A stretch of DNA of 64,000 nucleotides, taken from Pictodentalium vernedei. Taxonomy: Eukaryota; Mollusca; Scaphopoda; Dentaliida; Dentaliidae. Positions 55,478-64,000 of this stretch are shown here, piece after piece; position 1 is the first letter of the stretch; each line of letters begins with the position of its first letter. Location of the stretch: the NCBI GenBank assembly GCA_031216915.1, contig CM062296.1:63663084-63727083 (forward strand). The letters are read 5' to 3'. The notes under the pieces are model-generated. The model made no database searches and was not told where the DNA came from. It worked only from the letters and a program-made list of their open reading frames with translations. The translations under genes and the position numbers were made by a program.

Positions 55478-55842
55478 GGGAGCGCGGTGGCTCAGTTGGT
55501 AGAGGTGCAGGCTGCAAGCCGAGAGGTCCTCGGTTCGAATCCCACCTGCGGCAACCGCGTTGTGTCCTTGGGCAAGACACTGCATCTCCATTGCCCGCGT
55601 GGGGGCGCGATGACGCCGTGTACTAAGGCGTACTGCACGTCGATGGTACGCATGTCTTCAACCAATCTAACCCTGCCTGTGCTGCAGTGCGGAGTTACGA
55701 TGTTGGGGAGCTGGCAGCTGCTCGTCGTTGCTCGGTGGTTCTCTCCGGGTACTCCGGCTTCCTCCACCCGTAAAACTGTCACGGTCATGATTAGCCATTG
55801 TGCATAAATATGTGACCTTAAACATCAATAAATAAATAAATA
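55478..55842 (+). mobile_element. tRNA-headed SINE, complete copy, 15-bp TSD
   Basis: The head has TGGCTCAGTTGGTAGAGG (A box) and GGTTCGAATCC (B box) about 35 bp apart. Then come CGCGTTGTGTCCTTGGGCAA GACACTGCATC, the long 3' region and an (AAAT)n tail. TCATGGGATCCTGGG is duplicated at 55463-55477 and 55843-55857. Pol III transcription from the internal boxes is the expected mechanism. It needs a partner LINE for mobility. It is the best-preserved copy here. Confidence 0.96.
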
Positions 55843-55857
55843 TCATGGGATCCTGGG

Positions 55858-56220
55858 ACACTTATAGTTGGTATGGATTCTCGCAACTATTTTCACGAGA
55901 ATCCAAATGGATTCTCACAAATTTAGACGAAATATAAGCCCTGTAGTTTTATTTTTACGTCTCCAAGGATAAGTAAGGAACCCACATGTAATATAATCAA
56001 ACCGCGCTGGCAAACATTCAGCAATTGTCAGGCCTTTACCCCTTATTAGTTACACTGCCATTAGGTATGAAAGGCCTTTTCATATCCCTGTAGCGTTACA
56101 TGTTACTCATAATGTCAGGCCTCTGGAAGAAAGCAAATCAAATAAAGTCCGCTGAGGAACTTTTGGGGTAATTTCAATTTGTTCTATTGTTCGTTTTCGG
56201 TAATTTGTTACTCTCTCCCT
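55858..56220. other. No gene recognised
   Basis: GATTCTCGC / GAGAATCC words around 55020-55130 and 55873-55925 suggest a short inverse repeat flanking the SINE, but no gene. Confidence 0.4.
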
Positions 56221-56289
56221 AATCGAACACACCGCTCAAATTGTAGGACACTCATGTACATACCAACTATATGTCATCATTGATGGCGG

Positions 56290-56490
56290 CCATTAATAAT
56301 TAGTTTAATTGTTGGGATGTTTTCGATAGTTGTTGGATTGTTTTTGTTAATTAGAAGTACTTACATCCAGTCAAACACACCTTCGGGATACACCCTATTG
56401 GGGAGGGGGATATGGATCCTACAGCAACCGCGTTTCACTATAAAGCTAAGATGATTGCCTTCAGTGCCAGTATACAAAAGGGGCGACCCC
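56290..56490 (+). repeat. Diverged copy of the 21.6-21.86 kb repeat
   Basis: TTGTTGGATTG, TTAATTAGAAGTACTTAC, AATCGAACACACC-like (AGTCAAACACACC) and CAGTATACAAAAGGGGCGAC recur in the order seen at 21690-21860. Confidence 0.6.
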
Positions 56491-56698
56491 ATCAACATAT
56501 GCACTAACACTACTCATCACCACCGCGATGATAACACAAAACCAACCCTCGTGACATTCACAGTGCATAGAAATATGTCGCCACCCCCGCTGTGTCCCCC
56601 TAATCAGACCCCCCCCCCCCCCATTTACTTCGTGCTACACGTTTACACCCGGGAATCAAGATTCTATAAATAACTCTCTTCGAAATCAAGACCGCATC

Positions 56699-56959
56699 TA
56701 CAGTACGTGGAGAGTGGATTGTAACTAAATCACCCGCGGAGTGGAGTCATCATCCAAACTATAACTTTCAAATTTTGTACGTATCGATAAAACACACAAG
56801 CAATGCTTCAGCCAATGGACCTCCGGGTTTAACCCGGAGGTCCATTGGCTGAAACTTTGCTGGTGCTGGTTATGCTTTTCAACAAATTTGCAATTATTCC
56901 CCGGGTGGAATCTCCACACTCTGAGGGTGATTTAGTGATAATACACTCCACGTACTGTA
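56699..56959 (+). mobile_element. TA-flanked MITE, CAGTACGTGGAGAG family, copy 1
   Basis: CAGTACGTGGAGAGTGGATT / ATACACTCCACGTACTG ends flanked by TA. TAACTAAATCACCC and its inverse lie inward. The core hairpin CAATGGACCTCCGGGTTTAA CCCGG is the same as in the CAGTTAAAAC family although the ends differ. Confidence 0.9.
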
Positions 56960-57128
56960 TGAAAACAAACGAGAATTGAATCTCAGATTCAATGTCTTTG
57001 CATTTCGATTCGCTGGTGCTTTGAAGCAAAGCGGAAATATTAAGTTATTCAAGTCCCTGTTGTTCCATGTTTCATTCTCTAAGCGCATTTGGTTAAAAAA
57101 TTAGCCTAAGATCCACGACACCGAGACC

Positions 57129-57866
57129 TACAGTTGAAACAAGATGCAATCTGACTGCATTTGTGCCTTGTGTGGAAAAATAGCACGCTGAGGAAGTACA
57201 CTTACGTCCCTATCAAAGCAATGAAGAGCACTTACGTCCCTGTCAAACTGCACTATTAGCGTAACTCAATTCCTACAGAAAAAAACAGCGTGCCCAACTC
57301 TGTACAATTCTATACTAGTAAACAGGGATCACTAACAACATTCCCAACCTCTACTGCAATACATATACATGTAATGACGTAAATAGATATTAACATTCTA
57401 CTGTATGCTCAGAATGAAGAGAGAGGATTACTACTTAATCGCAGCGCCATGTATTCTCCACGCTAAATATATTGATACTTGTTCATAACAGCACAAGAAA
57501 CACTTGCAAGCTTTTATCACGTGAACCAACGGGAGCAACCCGGTGGTCCATGTCATGAAAGTTTGCAAGTGCTTCTTGTGTTTTGTCCTCGGAAACTTTA
57601 AATAATTTCTAAGTTAAAAATCTACCCCATAGCGATTTAGTAGTAATCCATCCTCCATATACTGCAGTCTAAATATTGTCTTTTTGTTTCATCGGCTTAG
57701 TTCATGATTTCACTACCGACCTCGCTAATAGTGCATTACATTTTGCATTGCACAGCACAGGCTCTCTTTTGAATTTAAGACAACTTCATTCTTCTGCAAT
57801 ATGGAGCGCATTAACTTACGAGCATTTTCCGCGCTAATTGTGGCACAACTTCTAGTTTCAATTGCA
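57129..57866 (+). mobile_element. TA-flanked MITE, CAGTTGAAACAAGA family, copy 1 (~738 bp)
   Basis: TACAGTTGAAACAAGATGC at the left, CTTCTAGTTTCAATTGCA at the right (final TA mutated). The centre (57495-57585) is a hairpin CACAAGAAACACTTGCAAGC with inverse. Interior words (CAAACTGCAC..TTAGCGTAAC, ACAGCGTGCCCAACT) match 63074-63767. Confidence 0.82.
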
Positions 57867-58791
57867 GGCAAAAAAATCCCCCAAAATATACCTGGACTTG
57901 TCGGTGCAAGGCTTATCAGTTTCATACTTTTTAATTGGTCGACAGAAATATAGCTTCATTAGAACGATAATTTATGGCAAGCATTCGAATATTTTTCATG
58001 AAATCTACTTATTGAAAGCACAAGGGGTTTTCATCGCTTTCAGGGAGTCTGTGATGTTGGCATTGACATGTTTCGAGCATTATATATTTCGATATTAGTA
58101 TGTTTGGGATGTGGTTCGAATTCATACTTTCTATCCTGGACCTTTCAGTCAGATTGGAGGACATAGGGCAAAACATGTCAAAGACGAAACATCATAGAAC
58201 CAATGCAGACATTCGGCGATATTAGTCATGAATAATGTGGTCGGCGCTTGTATCTTTCTTTCATTAACTTCATAAGGGACGTTTGTTGGACATATGGATT
58301 TTCTATTAAACCGGGGTATTTGGGATTGGAATCTTTTTGGAAACATTCACAAGCCAGGCTTGGCAATTTCAGGAGAGCGATTTTTTAGCTCTCCTTACTG
58401 CCCTCCTGAAAGAATTAAGGAGAGCGAAAAATTGCCCTCCTAAATATTTTGGTCTGGGGTGATTGAGATTACATGTATTATGCTCACATTAAATTTTTGT
58501 TGCAAAGCAAAAATGTAATTTAACTTCGAAGTCACACAACATCACGTAATTTCATTTTGAAAGTGGTTTAGTGGTAAAAGGTAATGGCTGCAACCATACC
58601 CAAACACAGTTGCAATCATTTGAAGCAAAATGGGTCACAGCAATATTTTTTTTTCTGTCAGTTTCAAGTTCAACAACTGACTTCACAGTGTGAGGGGTAA
58701 TTATTCAAGGAATATTGACACTATAATATACTACCATTACTACTATCCTGTCACTTGAAGCACTTGCACCAGGATGTGACTGTAGCTTCAA
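57867..58791. other. No gene recognised; GGAGAGCGA inverse words
   Basis: AGGAGAGCGATTTTTTAGCTCTCC-type words at 58372-58445 and 59065-59122 form inverse pairs; they may be ends of a small element. ORFs have no domain. Confidence 0.4.
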
Positions 58792-58903
58792 GCAGACCTG
58801 TTGTCCAAGAAAGTCATACGCCTACCACTACCACCTTCAACCCCTCTCGGGGGGTTGAAGGTGGTAGTGGTAGGCGTATGACTTTCTTGGACAACAGGTC
58901 TGG
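58792..58903. repeat. Perfect palindrome, 52-bp arms
   Basis: CAGACCTGTTGTCCAAGAAA GTCATACGCC through CACCTTCAACCCC is exactly inverted across TCTCGGGG. No mismatch was seen by eye. No terminal repeat or target duplication was identified outside. Confidence 0.95.
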
Positions 58904-59186
58904 GTACACACACAGGTCTTGTCAAGTGTGTGTTCGGTTGTTGAGTGAGACATCTAGATGTCTAAGAGATTTCGCTTTACCTTAGTAAAGTTAATAAAAT
59001 CACTGATGTAGTCTGTTGGTTTCAGTTTCAATGAGTTCGTTCTACTGGATACTTAAAATGCTGTGTAAAGCTAATTGCTCTCCTAAGCTGATTAAGGGGA
59101 GCGATTTTTTGCCCTCCTGCATTTTTCAGAATGCCAGGCCTGACAAGCAAAACAGTTTTCAGTCCATGTACTTACTGTGTTACACC

Positions 59187-59447
59187 TACAGTATGTGGAG
59201 AGTGGATTGTAACTAAATCACTCGCGGAGTGGAGTTATCACCCAAGTTATAACTTTAAAAGTTTGTATATATCGCCAAAAAACACAAGCAATGTTTCAGC
59301 CAATGGACCTCCGGGTATTAACCCGGGGTCCATTGGCTGACACTTTGCTGGTGCTCGTTATGCTTTGCAACAAACTTGCAATTATTGCTTGGGTGTAATC
59401 TCCACTCTGCGGGTGATTTAGTGATAATACACTCTCCACGTAATGTG
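59187..59447 (+). mobile_element. TA-flanked MITE, CAGTACGTGGAGAG family, copy 2
   Basis: ACAGTATGTGGAGAGTGGAT at the left, ATACACTCTCCACGTAATGT at the right. The core is CAATGGACCTCCGGGTATTA ACCCGG. The right TA is mutated. It lies in the presumed intron before the synthetase exon. Confidence 0.85.
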
Positions 59448-59665
59448 CCTCGATTCCAAGTACGAGAGCAAGGGTAGTCTGATAAGCAAGCCTGCTGGTA
59501 AAAGACGTCCAATCTACTTACTGGTACAAAAAGTCTAGAATTTTAATTTTTAAAGTAAACATTAATCTTCTGTATTAATTTTGTTTAAGAATTAGATACT
59601 ATCTTTTAATTGTTTAATTTAATTTTCGCTATCAATTTAGTTACCTTTTCATCTGACGCTCGGCC
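59448..59665 (+). repeat. Direct repeat of 41515-41735
   Basis: See the partner entry; the two copies are about 95% alike by eye over ~215 bp. This copy ends ~80 bp before the exon acceptor. Confidence 0.9.
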
Positions 59666-59745
59666 TCGGGTTGTTATCTTAACCGATATGAAACTAACAA
59701 TGTAATAATCTCTAGACATTTTTAATTTAATTCTGTTTATTTTAG

Positions 59746-61541
59746 GATTTAGAGCTGGTGCAGTAATAGCTCAGCTCAGTTACATTGGTTCTCCTGGAGT
59801 TCAGCTCGCAGAATATATTACAATTTCACAAAAACTGAAAAAACAAGCAGAATCCCACCCTGACAGAGAAATATTCCCTTTTTATACAGTCAATGGGTAT
59901 AGAGAAAGTATAACGTTTTCTGAACTGTACCAGACAAGTCAGAACTTTGGACGTGTTTTATTATCAATGGGTATCGACAAAGGAGACAAGGTTATAATAC
60001 ATTTGTTTAACCCTTTACCTAACATGAAAAGCAGACGACACTTGCAAAAAAAATTCTTGAATAACTAATTTTTTTCATAACCTATGTTTTTGAGACAAAA
60101 AAATGAAAAAATAATAAAAATTCATTGGCGATTTTTGAGAATCGCGCTGGCCGGATTTTGGCCGTTACGTTGGGTAAAGGGTTAATTCTCTTGAATGGTT
60201 AGTAATTGTTTTTGGTTTGATGGCAATTGGTGCTATTCCTGTTGGAAGTTACGTCATGTGCAAAGATATGTCGGATCAGAATTACATTATAAAGAAAACA
60301 GATCCGGTGGCATTATTTTTCTCGTGTCACGACCCCGATGTTTGTGATAGTATTAAGCACCTCGTGAAACAAACGTATCCGAAATTCAAGTACATAATTT
60401 GCATGAATTTGGATCAGAATGATGGTACATTATTAAGTTACAGCAAACTCTCAAGGACAGTTAAAGAAGGCCAACCACTAAATGACGTATGGTTGGATCC
60501 AGATGATGTTGCTGTTATTATGCGATCTTCGGGTTCAACTGGGAGGCCCAAATTAATTGCTCATTCTCATTCAACTTTACAGAGAATGTTTAACATGTAC
60601 ACTAATTATTTTACCAAGGTGTATTCCGATGCTGATTTTCATGGTTAGGGGGCTCACCGATTGCCAATATATTCAGTGGAGAACCAAGAGTTACTGCTGC
60701 AGGGGATCAGTCGTTAGTGAGTCTTACTAAAATGCTACATTTCATAGAAAAAGAGTCGTGTCCCACAATTGGTGTCACTGTCAAAATCATGAACACAATT
60801 CTGAAAAAGAAGATGCGCTTCCCATCATGTGTGAAGACGGTGCTGTGGAGTGGTACACCAATCCAAAACCGAATCCAAGCATTTTTAGACGACGTTGATT
60901 GTCTTTTGTGCTCATACGGAAGCTTAGAAACTGGAGCTGTGAGTAGAATTCCAATAAGGAGGGGTAAGGTTGTTGAAAGTAATGTTGGTGGATACCCGGT
61001 CCCGGGTGTCGAAGTTAAAATTGTAGATAACGATGATCAAGTGGTGAGGATCGGTATTCAGGGTAGGATATACGTACGTTCCGACATAATGTTCTTGGGA
61101 TACTGTGGTGACGACAAACTGACAACAAGCAAGATCAATCGTTCTCATTGGTATAACACGAGTGATGTCGGCTACATTTCGGCAGATGGAAAATTGTTTG
61201 TAATCGGTAGAGATAATGAGAGTGTGACACGCGACAAAGTAACAACACATGTTACTGAAATAGAGAACGTTATCGCTGGACTTAATATACCACAAATTGA
61301 AGATGTTGTTGTTCCAGTTCCGGATGAAATATATTATCAAGAAATATGTGCGTGTATTATTTTGAAACGTGGACAATGTTTGTCTAAAAATTCTCTTCTC
61401 CAGACCGTTCATTCCAGAACTGACTGTCAGTTCACGAGACCGAAATATGTTGTCTTTATGAATTCATTTCCGACTACTGTGAATGGAAAGCTAGACAGAA
61501 AATGTATTGCCAAGTACGCAAAAACAATGTTGTTTCGGTGA
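59746..61541 (+). pseudogene. Acyl-CoA synthetase (ANL superfamily, ACSF2-like), interrupted
   Basis: Encodes an AMP-forming acyl-CoA ligase: it adenylates a carboxylic acid with ATP and transfers the acyl group to CoA. One large exon starts after an acceptor (TTTATTTTAG, 59745). Ignoring the insertion it gives ~540 residues, near family length, beginning FRAGAVIAQLSYIGSPG; the true start lies upstream and was not found. Motifs: P-loop RSSGSTGRPK (~60525-60552), the YGSLETG substrate loop (~60915), WYNTSDVGYI with the ATP-binding Asp (~61150), the hinge GRDNES (~61207, usually GRxxD) and TVNGKLDRK with the acyl-transfer Lys (~61485). Two lesions: a piggyBac-type MITE at 60007-60185 breaks HLF|NSLEW and brings in a stop, and one base is missing near 60638, so the frame ends at 60648 and resumes in another. 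Apart from these lesions the coding text is well preserved, suggesting recent death or an assembly or haplotype error. An AATAAA lies at about 61945. The substrate cannot be told. Confidence 0.88.
60007..60185. mobile_element. piggyBac-type MITE inserted in the synthetase exon (171 bp)
   Basis: TTAA-CCCTTTACCTAACATG on the left, CGTTGGGTAAAGGG-TTAA on the right. The central palindrome is deleted (only CATAACCTATGTTTTTGAGA CAAAA of one arm remains). Removing 171 bp and one TTAA restores an uninterrupted frame, CAT TTG TTT AAT TCT CTT GAA. Confidence 0.97.
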
Positions 61542-61764
61542 AAGGGATATGTCGGTCGTTAACATGTCTCTAAGACAATAATCTTTTACTGAATGTGAAT
61601 AGCAGACGACACTTGCAAAAACATCTTCATTAACTTACAATTCGCGGTCACAACAGGTCCGAATTATTCCCAGAACTTGGCATCCAAATTATCCTTTTAT
61701 TATATTTATTCCATGATCACCTATTCACGCCAGCCGTGGTGAGCACGCCAGCATTAGGATTTCA
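61542..61764 (+). other. Gene 3' side with a MITE end fragment
   Basis: At 61585-61632 the words CTTTTACTGAATGTGAATAG CAGACGACACTTGCAAAAAC resemble the left 45 bp of the piggyBac-type MITE. The rest is lost. The paralog at 37032-37275 keeps a fuller MITE downstream of the homologous exon text. Confidence 0.5.
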
Positions 61765-62200
61765 ATATTAAACTTTACACCTACAGTGGAACTACATCAA
61801 AGTTGACCTTTGGTGACATCGCATTGAATGCAAACTTGTCAACATTTATCATTCGTTGCCTCGTAAAGAGTGAATTGAAACCGTCAATTATTTATTAAAT
61901 AAGTTTACCTCATAAGACCCCCATCTATTAACAAATGTGTACTGTCTCTTATTAATAAAGCGTCCATGACTCGAAATAGTATGTTATTATGTTATTAAAG
62001 TGAAAAAGGCCCCGTAATTTTCGCGTTTCTTTTTCCATTTCGTTTCGGCGATAAAATTAAAATTGCCAGCGAATGTACTGCCCACCGGTGCTCATGTAAA
62101 CAAAAATATATGCGCACTTGTGAATATTGATTTATTTAACATTTAAACTCTTATTAATCTGACGATCATGGTATAAATAAAATATACCCAAAGTAGTTTG
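61765..62200 (+). repeat. Synthetase 3' flank duplicated at 36433-36870 (inverse)
   Basis: Order and words match the minus strand of 36433-36870 (see there). Confidence 0.8.
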
Positions 62201-62302
62201 GTGTATCAACTGTTCGCCACTCGTGGTGAAGTGGTGTTAACCGCGCGCCAGAGGCTCACGGTCAACACCACTTCACCACTCGTGGTGAGATTTGGTACAC
62301 AA
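62201..62302. repeat. Palindromic element TTGGTGTATCAACTGTTCGCC, copy 2
   Basis: GTTTGGTGTATCAACTG and CGCCACTCGTGGTGAAGTGG are mirrored through CCACTTCACCACTCGTGGTG and ATTTGGTACAC. Its location matches copy 1 at 36328-36432 relative to the synthetase flank. Confidence 0.85.
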
Positions 62303-62504
62303 GCTGTTATGGGTATATTCTATATATCTATCTATCATTGATACAGACGAGATTTCGTTTATCAGATCTCTCACATAGTATCAGATGGAGTGTTATATAA
62401 TGAAACGTTCATCAGTACGCCGACTAGTGTGATACCTAACTAGTAAGGTCCGAGATGCAATACAGCACATCAGAACACTTCACTCTACTGATAATCTACG
62501 GACG

Positions 62505-62612
62505 TGACAACCGTTACCTATTCCTAATTCGACATTTGTTATCAACCGATTTTATCGGTTGATAATGAATGCCGAATAAGGAATAGGGAATAAATAACAT
62601 GCTGTCACATGC
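62505..62612. mobile_element. Palindromic MITE, GTGACAACCGTTAC type, copy 2
   Basis: GTGACAACCGTTACCTATTC CTAATTCGACATTTG is mirrored by GAATGCCGAATAAGGAATAG and the less exact ATGCTGTCAC. The centre TCAACCGATTTTATCGGTTG A equals that of 45188-45307. Confidence 0.75.
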
Positions 62613-63073
62613 TGATAATATTTACATATTGCATAGAACCAGATGTAAACCTAACAGAAGATAATCTCACACATCACACATCCCTCTGTCCCAAAGATCT
62701 ACGCATATATAATTAACAAATTATTAGTTAGGAAAAGACATGTGCAGCTAACTAATAGGCCAGGGGTGTACCTACGGACGCTGGATGATGTCACAGCCTT
62801 TACAATATTCCAAGAACACATTTCCTCAAGCATTCTGTCGAGTAGCATGATGTTCGTGGCTATACAGTATTATTACGATGCCGTATATAACGAATTATCG
62901 GCTATACCGATTTCTTTTAGCTAAACTAAAAATTTGTCGTCTGCTTTCGTCCAAAATGGATTTCCCTGTGAGCATACTATCTAGTTGCTATCTGTTATCT
63001 GGCATAAATAAATATGTCATCAGTACATTGGAGTTTTCTGGTGTACTTTACGGCATCTCGTTGCGCTACAGCA
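62613..63073. other. No gene recognised
   Basis: Two ORFs of 60 and 80 codons without a domain. Confidence 0.45.
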
Positions 63074-63767
63074 TACAGTTGAAACAAGAAGCCCTGTCAA
63101 TGTATTGTCCACTATTTTAAAGGAACAGTGCGCTGAGTAAGTGGCCCTTTCTCCCTGTCAAACTGCACCATTCGCGTAACTCAATTCCTGTAGAAAAAAC
63201 AGCGTGCCCAACTTTGTTGTACAATTGTATACTAAGAAATAGAAATCAGTAACATCACTCCTAACCTCTATTGGGATACATGTACATGTAATGCCGTAAA
63301 CAGATATTAAAATTCGACTGCATATACAGAATGATGAGAGTGGATTACTACTTAATCGCAGCGCCATATATTCTCCACTGGCAAAGTATTTTCATTGTTC
63401 ATAACAGCACAAAAACACTTGTAAACTTTCATCACATGGACCACCAGGTGGTCCATGTGATGGAAGTTTGCAAGTTTGTTTTGTGTTTGATCTTCAGAAT
63501 TTGTAAATAATTACAAAGTGAAAAATCTGTCTTACCGGATGTGATAGTAATCTAATTCCCAAATACTGCAGTCTCAGTTTTTCCGTTTTGTTTGATCGGT
63601 TCGGTTCATGATTTCACTGCCGATTTCGGTGATAGCGCATTGCATTTTGCAAGCACAACATGCTCTCTCGTGCATTTCAGACTACTTCATTCTCCTGTAG
63701 CAAAACGCGCAGCTGCTAACGAGCATTTTCTATGCAAATTTTGACAGGACTTCTTGTTTCAATTGTA
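63074..63767 (+). mobile_element. TA-flanked MITE, CAGTTGAAACAAGA family, copy 2 (694 bp)
   Basis: TACAGTTGAAACAAGAAGCC and TGACAGGACTTCTTGTTTCA ATTGTA are the ends, TA both sides. The centre (63408-63490) has hairpin arms CACAAAAACACTTGTAAACT with GGACCACC..GGTGGTCC. The ends resemble the CAGTTAAAACTAGAAG family. Confidence 0.88.
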
Positions 63768-64000
63768 CCATGTGCTGTATCACATCCCGTTTAGCAATAT
63801 CAGCGAGATGCGACGACACAACACACCAGAAAACTCCAGTGAACAGATAATCGAAATCTATTAAGGCTCCCAACGAAATTGAATTGCCAATTGTGATGGT
63901 AAGTCTCTTTTATGTACCTGACCAAGGCCACAGTTTTCAACCGATTTTCACGAAATTTGGCACGAATGTTAAGAACTTTCTGTTGCTGAATGTGATCAGC
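63768..64000. other. No gene recognised; window edge
   Basis: CAACCGATTTTCACGAAATT TGGCACGAATG near the end looks like the start of a dispersed repeat, cut by the window edge. Confidence 0.35.

Noticed and set aside
60924-61412. 162-codon minus-strand ORF
   Set aside because: Antisense shadow of the synthetase exon.

Overview
This window looks like repeat-saturated, AT-rich animal nuclear DNA, most likely from a mollusc or another lophotrochozoan. The reasons are: only one recognisable host-type gene in 64 kb, no operon structure, tRNA-headed and 5S-headed SINEs that share one body, LINE relics, many TA-, TTAA- and 8-bp-flanked MITEs, and about 28 poly-G/poly-C tracts. The taxon is an inference. 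Nearly all short ORFs are chance readings of repeats. No bacterial, viral or CRISPR structure was seen.

Layout. 0-18 kb: an 80-bp-type tandem array whose units carry a piggyBac-like end motif, a foldback element of GAGTTGACC words, two TA-flanked MITEs, a TACCGTATTTACTC MITE, and a ~5 kb TTAA-flanked candidate element that encloses a ~2 kb element with CGGTTCGG-repeat ends. 18-25.5 kb: broken LINE pieces (RT on minus, endonuclease half and linker on plus, RT C-terminal part on plus). A 696-bp hAT MITE with a perfect 8-bp target duplication splits the last of these, and all of that last piece lies between inverted arms built of ACAACTCGTACCC words. 25.5-36.3 kb: more foldback elements, a second hAT MITE with its own perfect 8-bp duplication, a coiled-coil LINE ORF1 and a four-unit ~250-bp satellite whose units contain hairpins. 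36.3-44.3 kb: a rearranged paralogous fragment of an acyl-CoA synthetase gene (minus strand) with its 3' flank, followed by four SINE copies. 44.3-57 kb: foldback and palindromic elements, one holding a FLYWCH-like remnant, a 643-bp-period array and a pair of inverted repeats ~4.4 kb apart. 57-64 kb: TA-flanked MITEs around the main acyl-CoA synthetase (ANL superfamily) gene.

That gene (59746-61541, +) is the only real coding locus. It keeps the adenylation motifs but is broken twice: a 171-bp TTAA-flanked piggyBac-type MITE interrupts the exon at 60007-60185, and one base is missing near 60638. The paralog at 37.3-38.3 kb retains the missing base. The same MITE family has at least eight copies here. 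In two other places a duplicate of the flanking DNA lacks the MITE and has a single TTAA, which shows independently that the element inserted at TTAA. The most unusual theme is a set of foldback elements whose inverted arms are short tandem words. The FLYWCH-like relic in one of them makes a Mutator/Phantom-type origin plausible but unproven.
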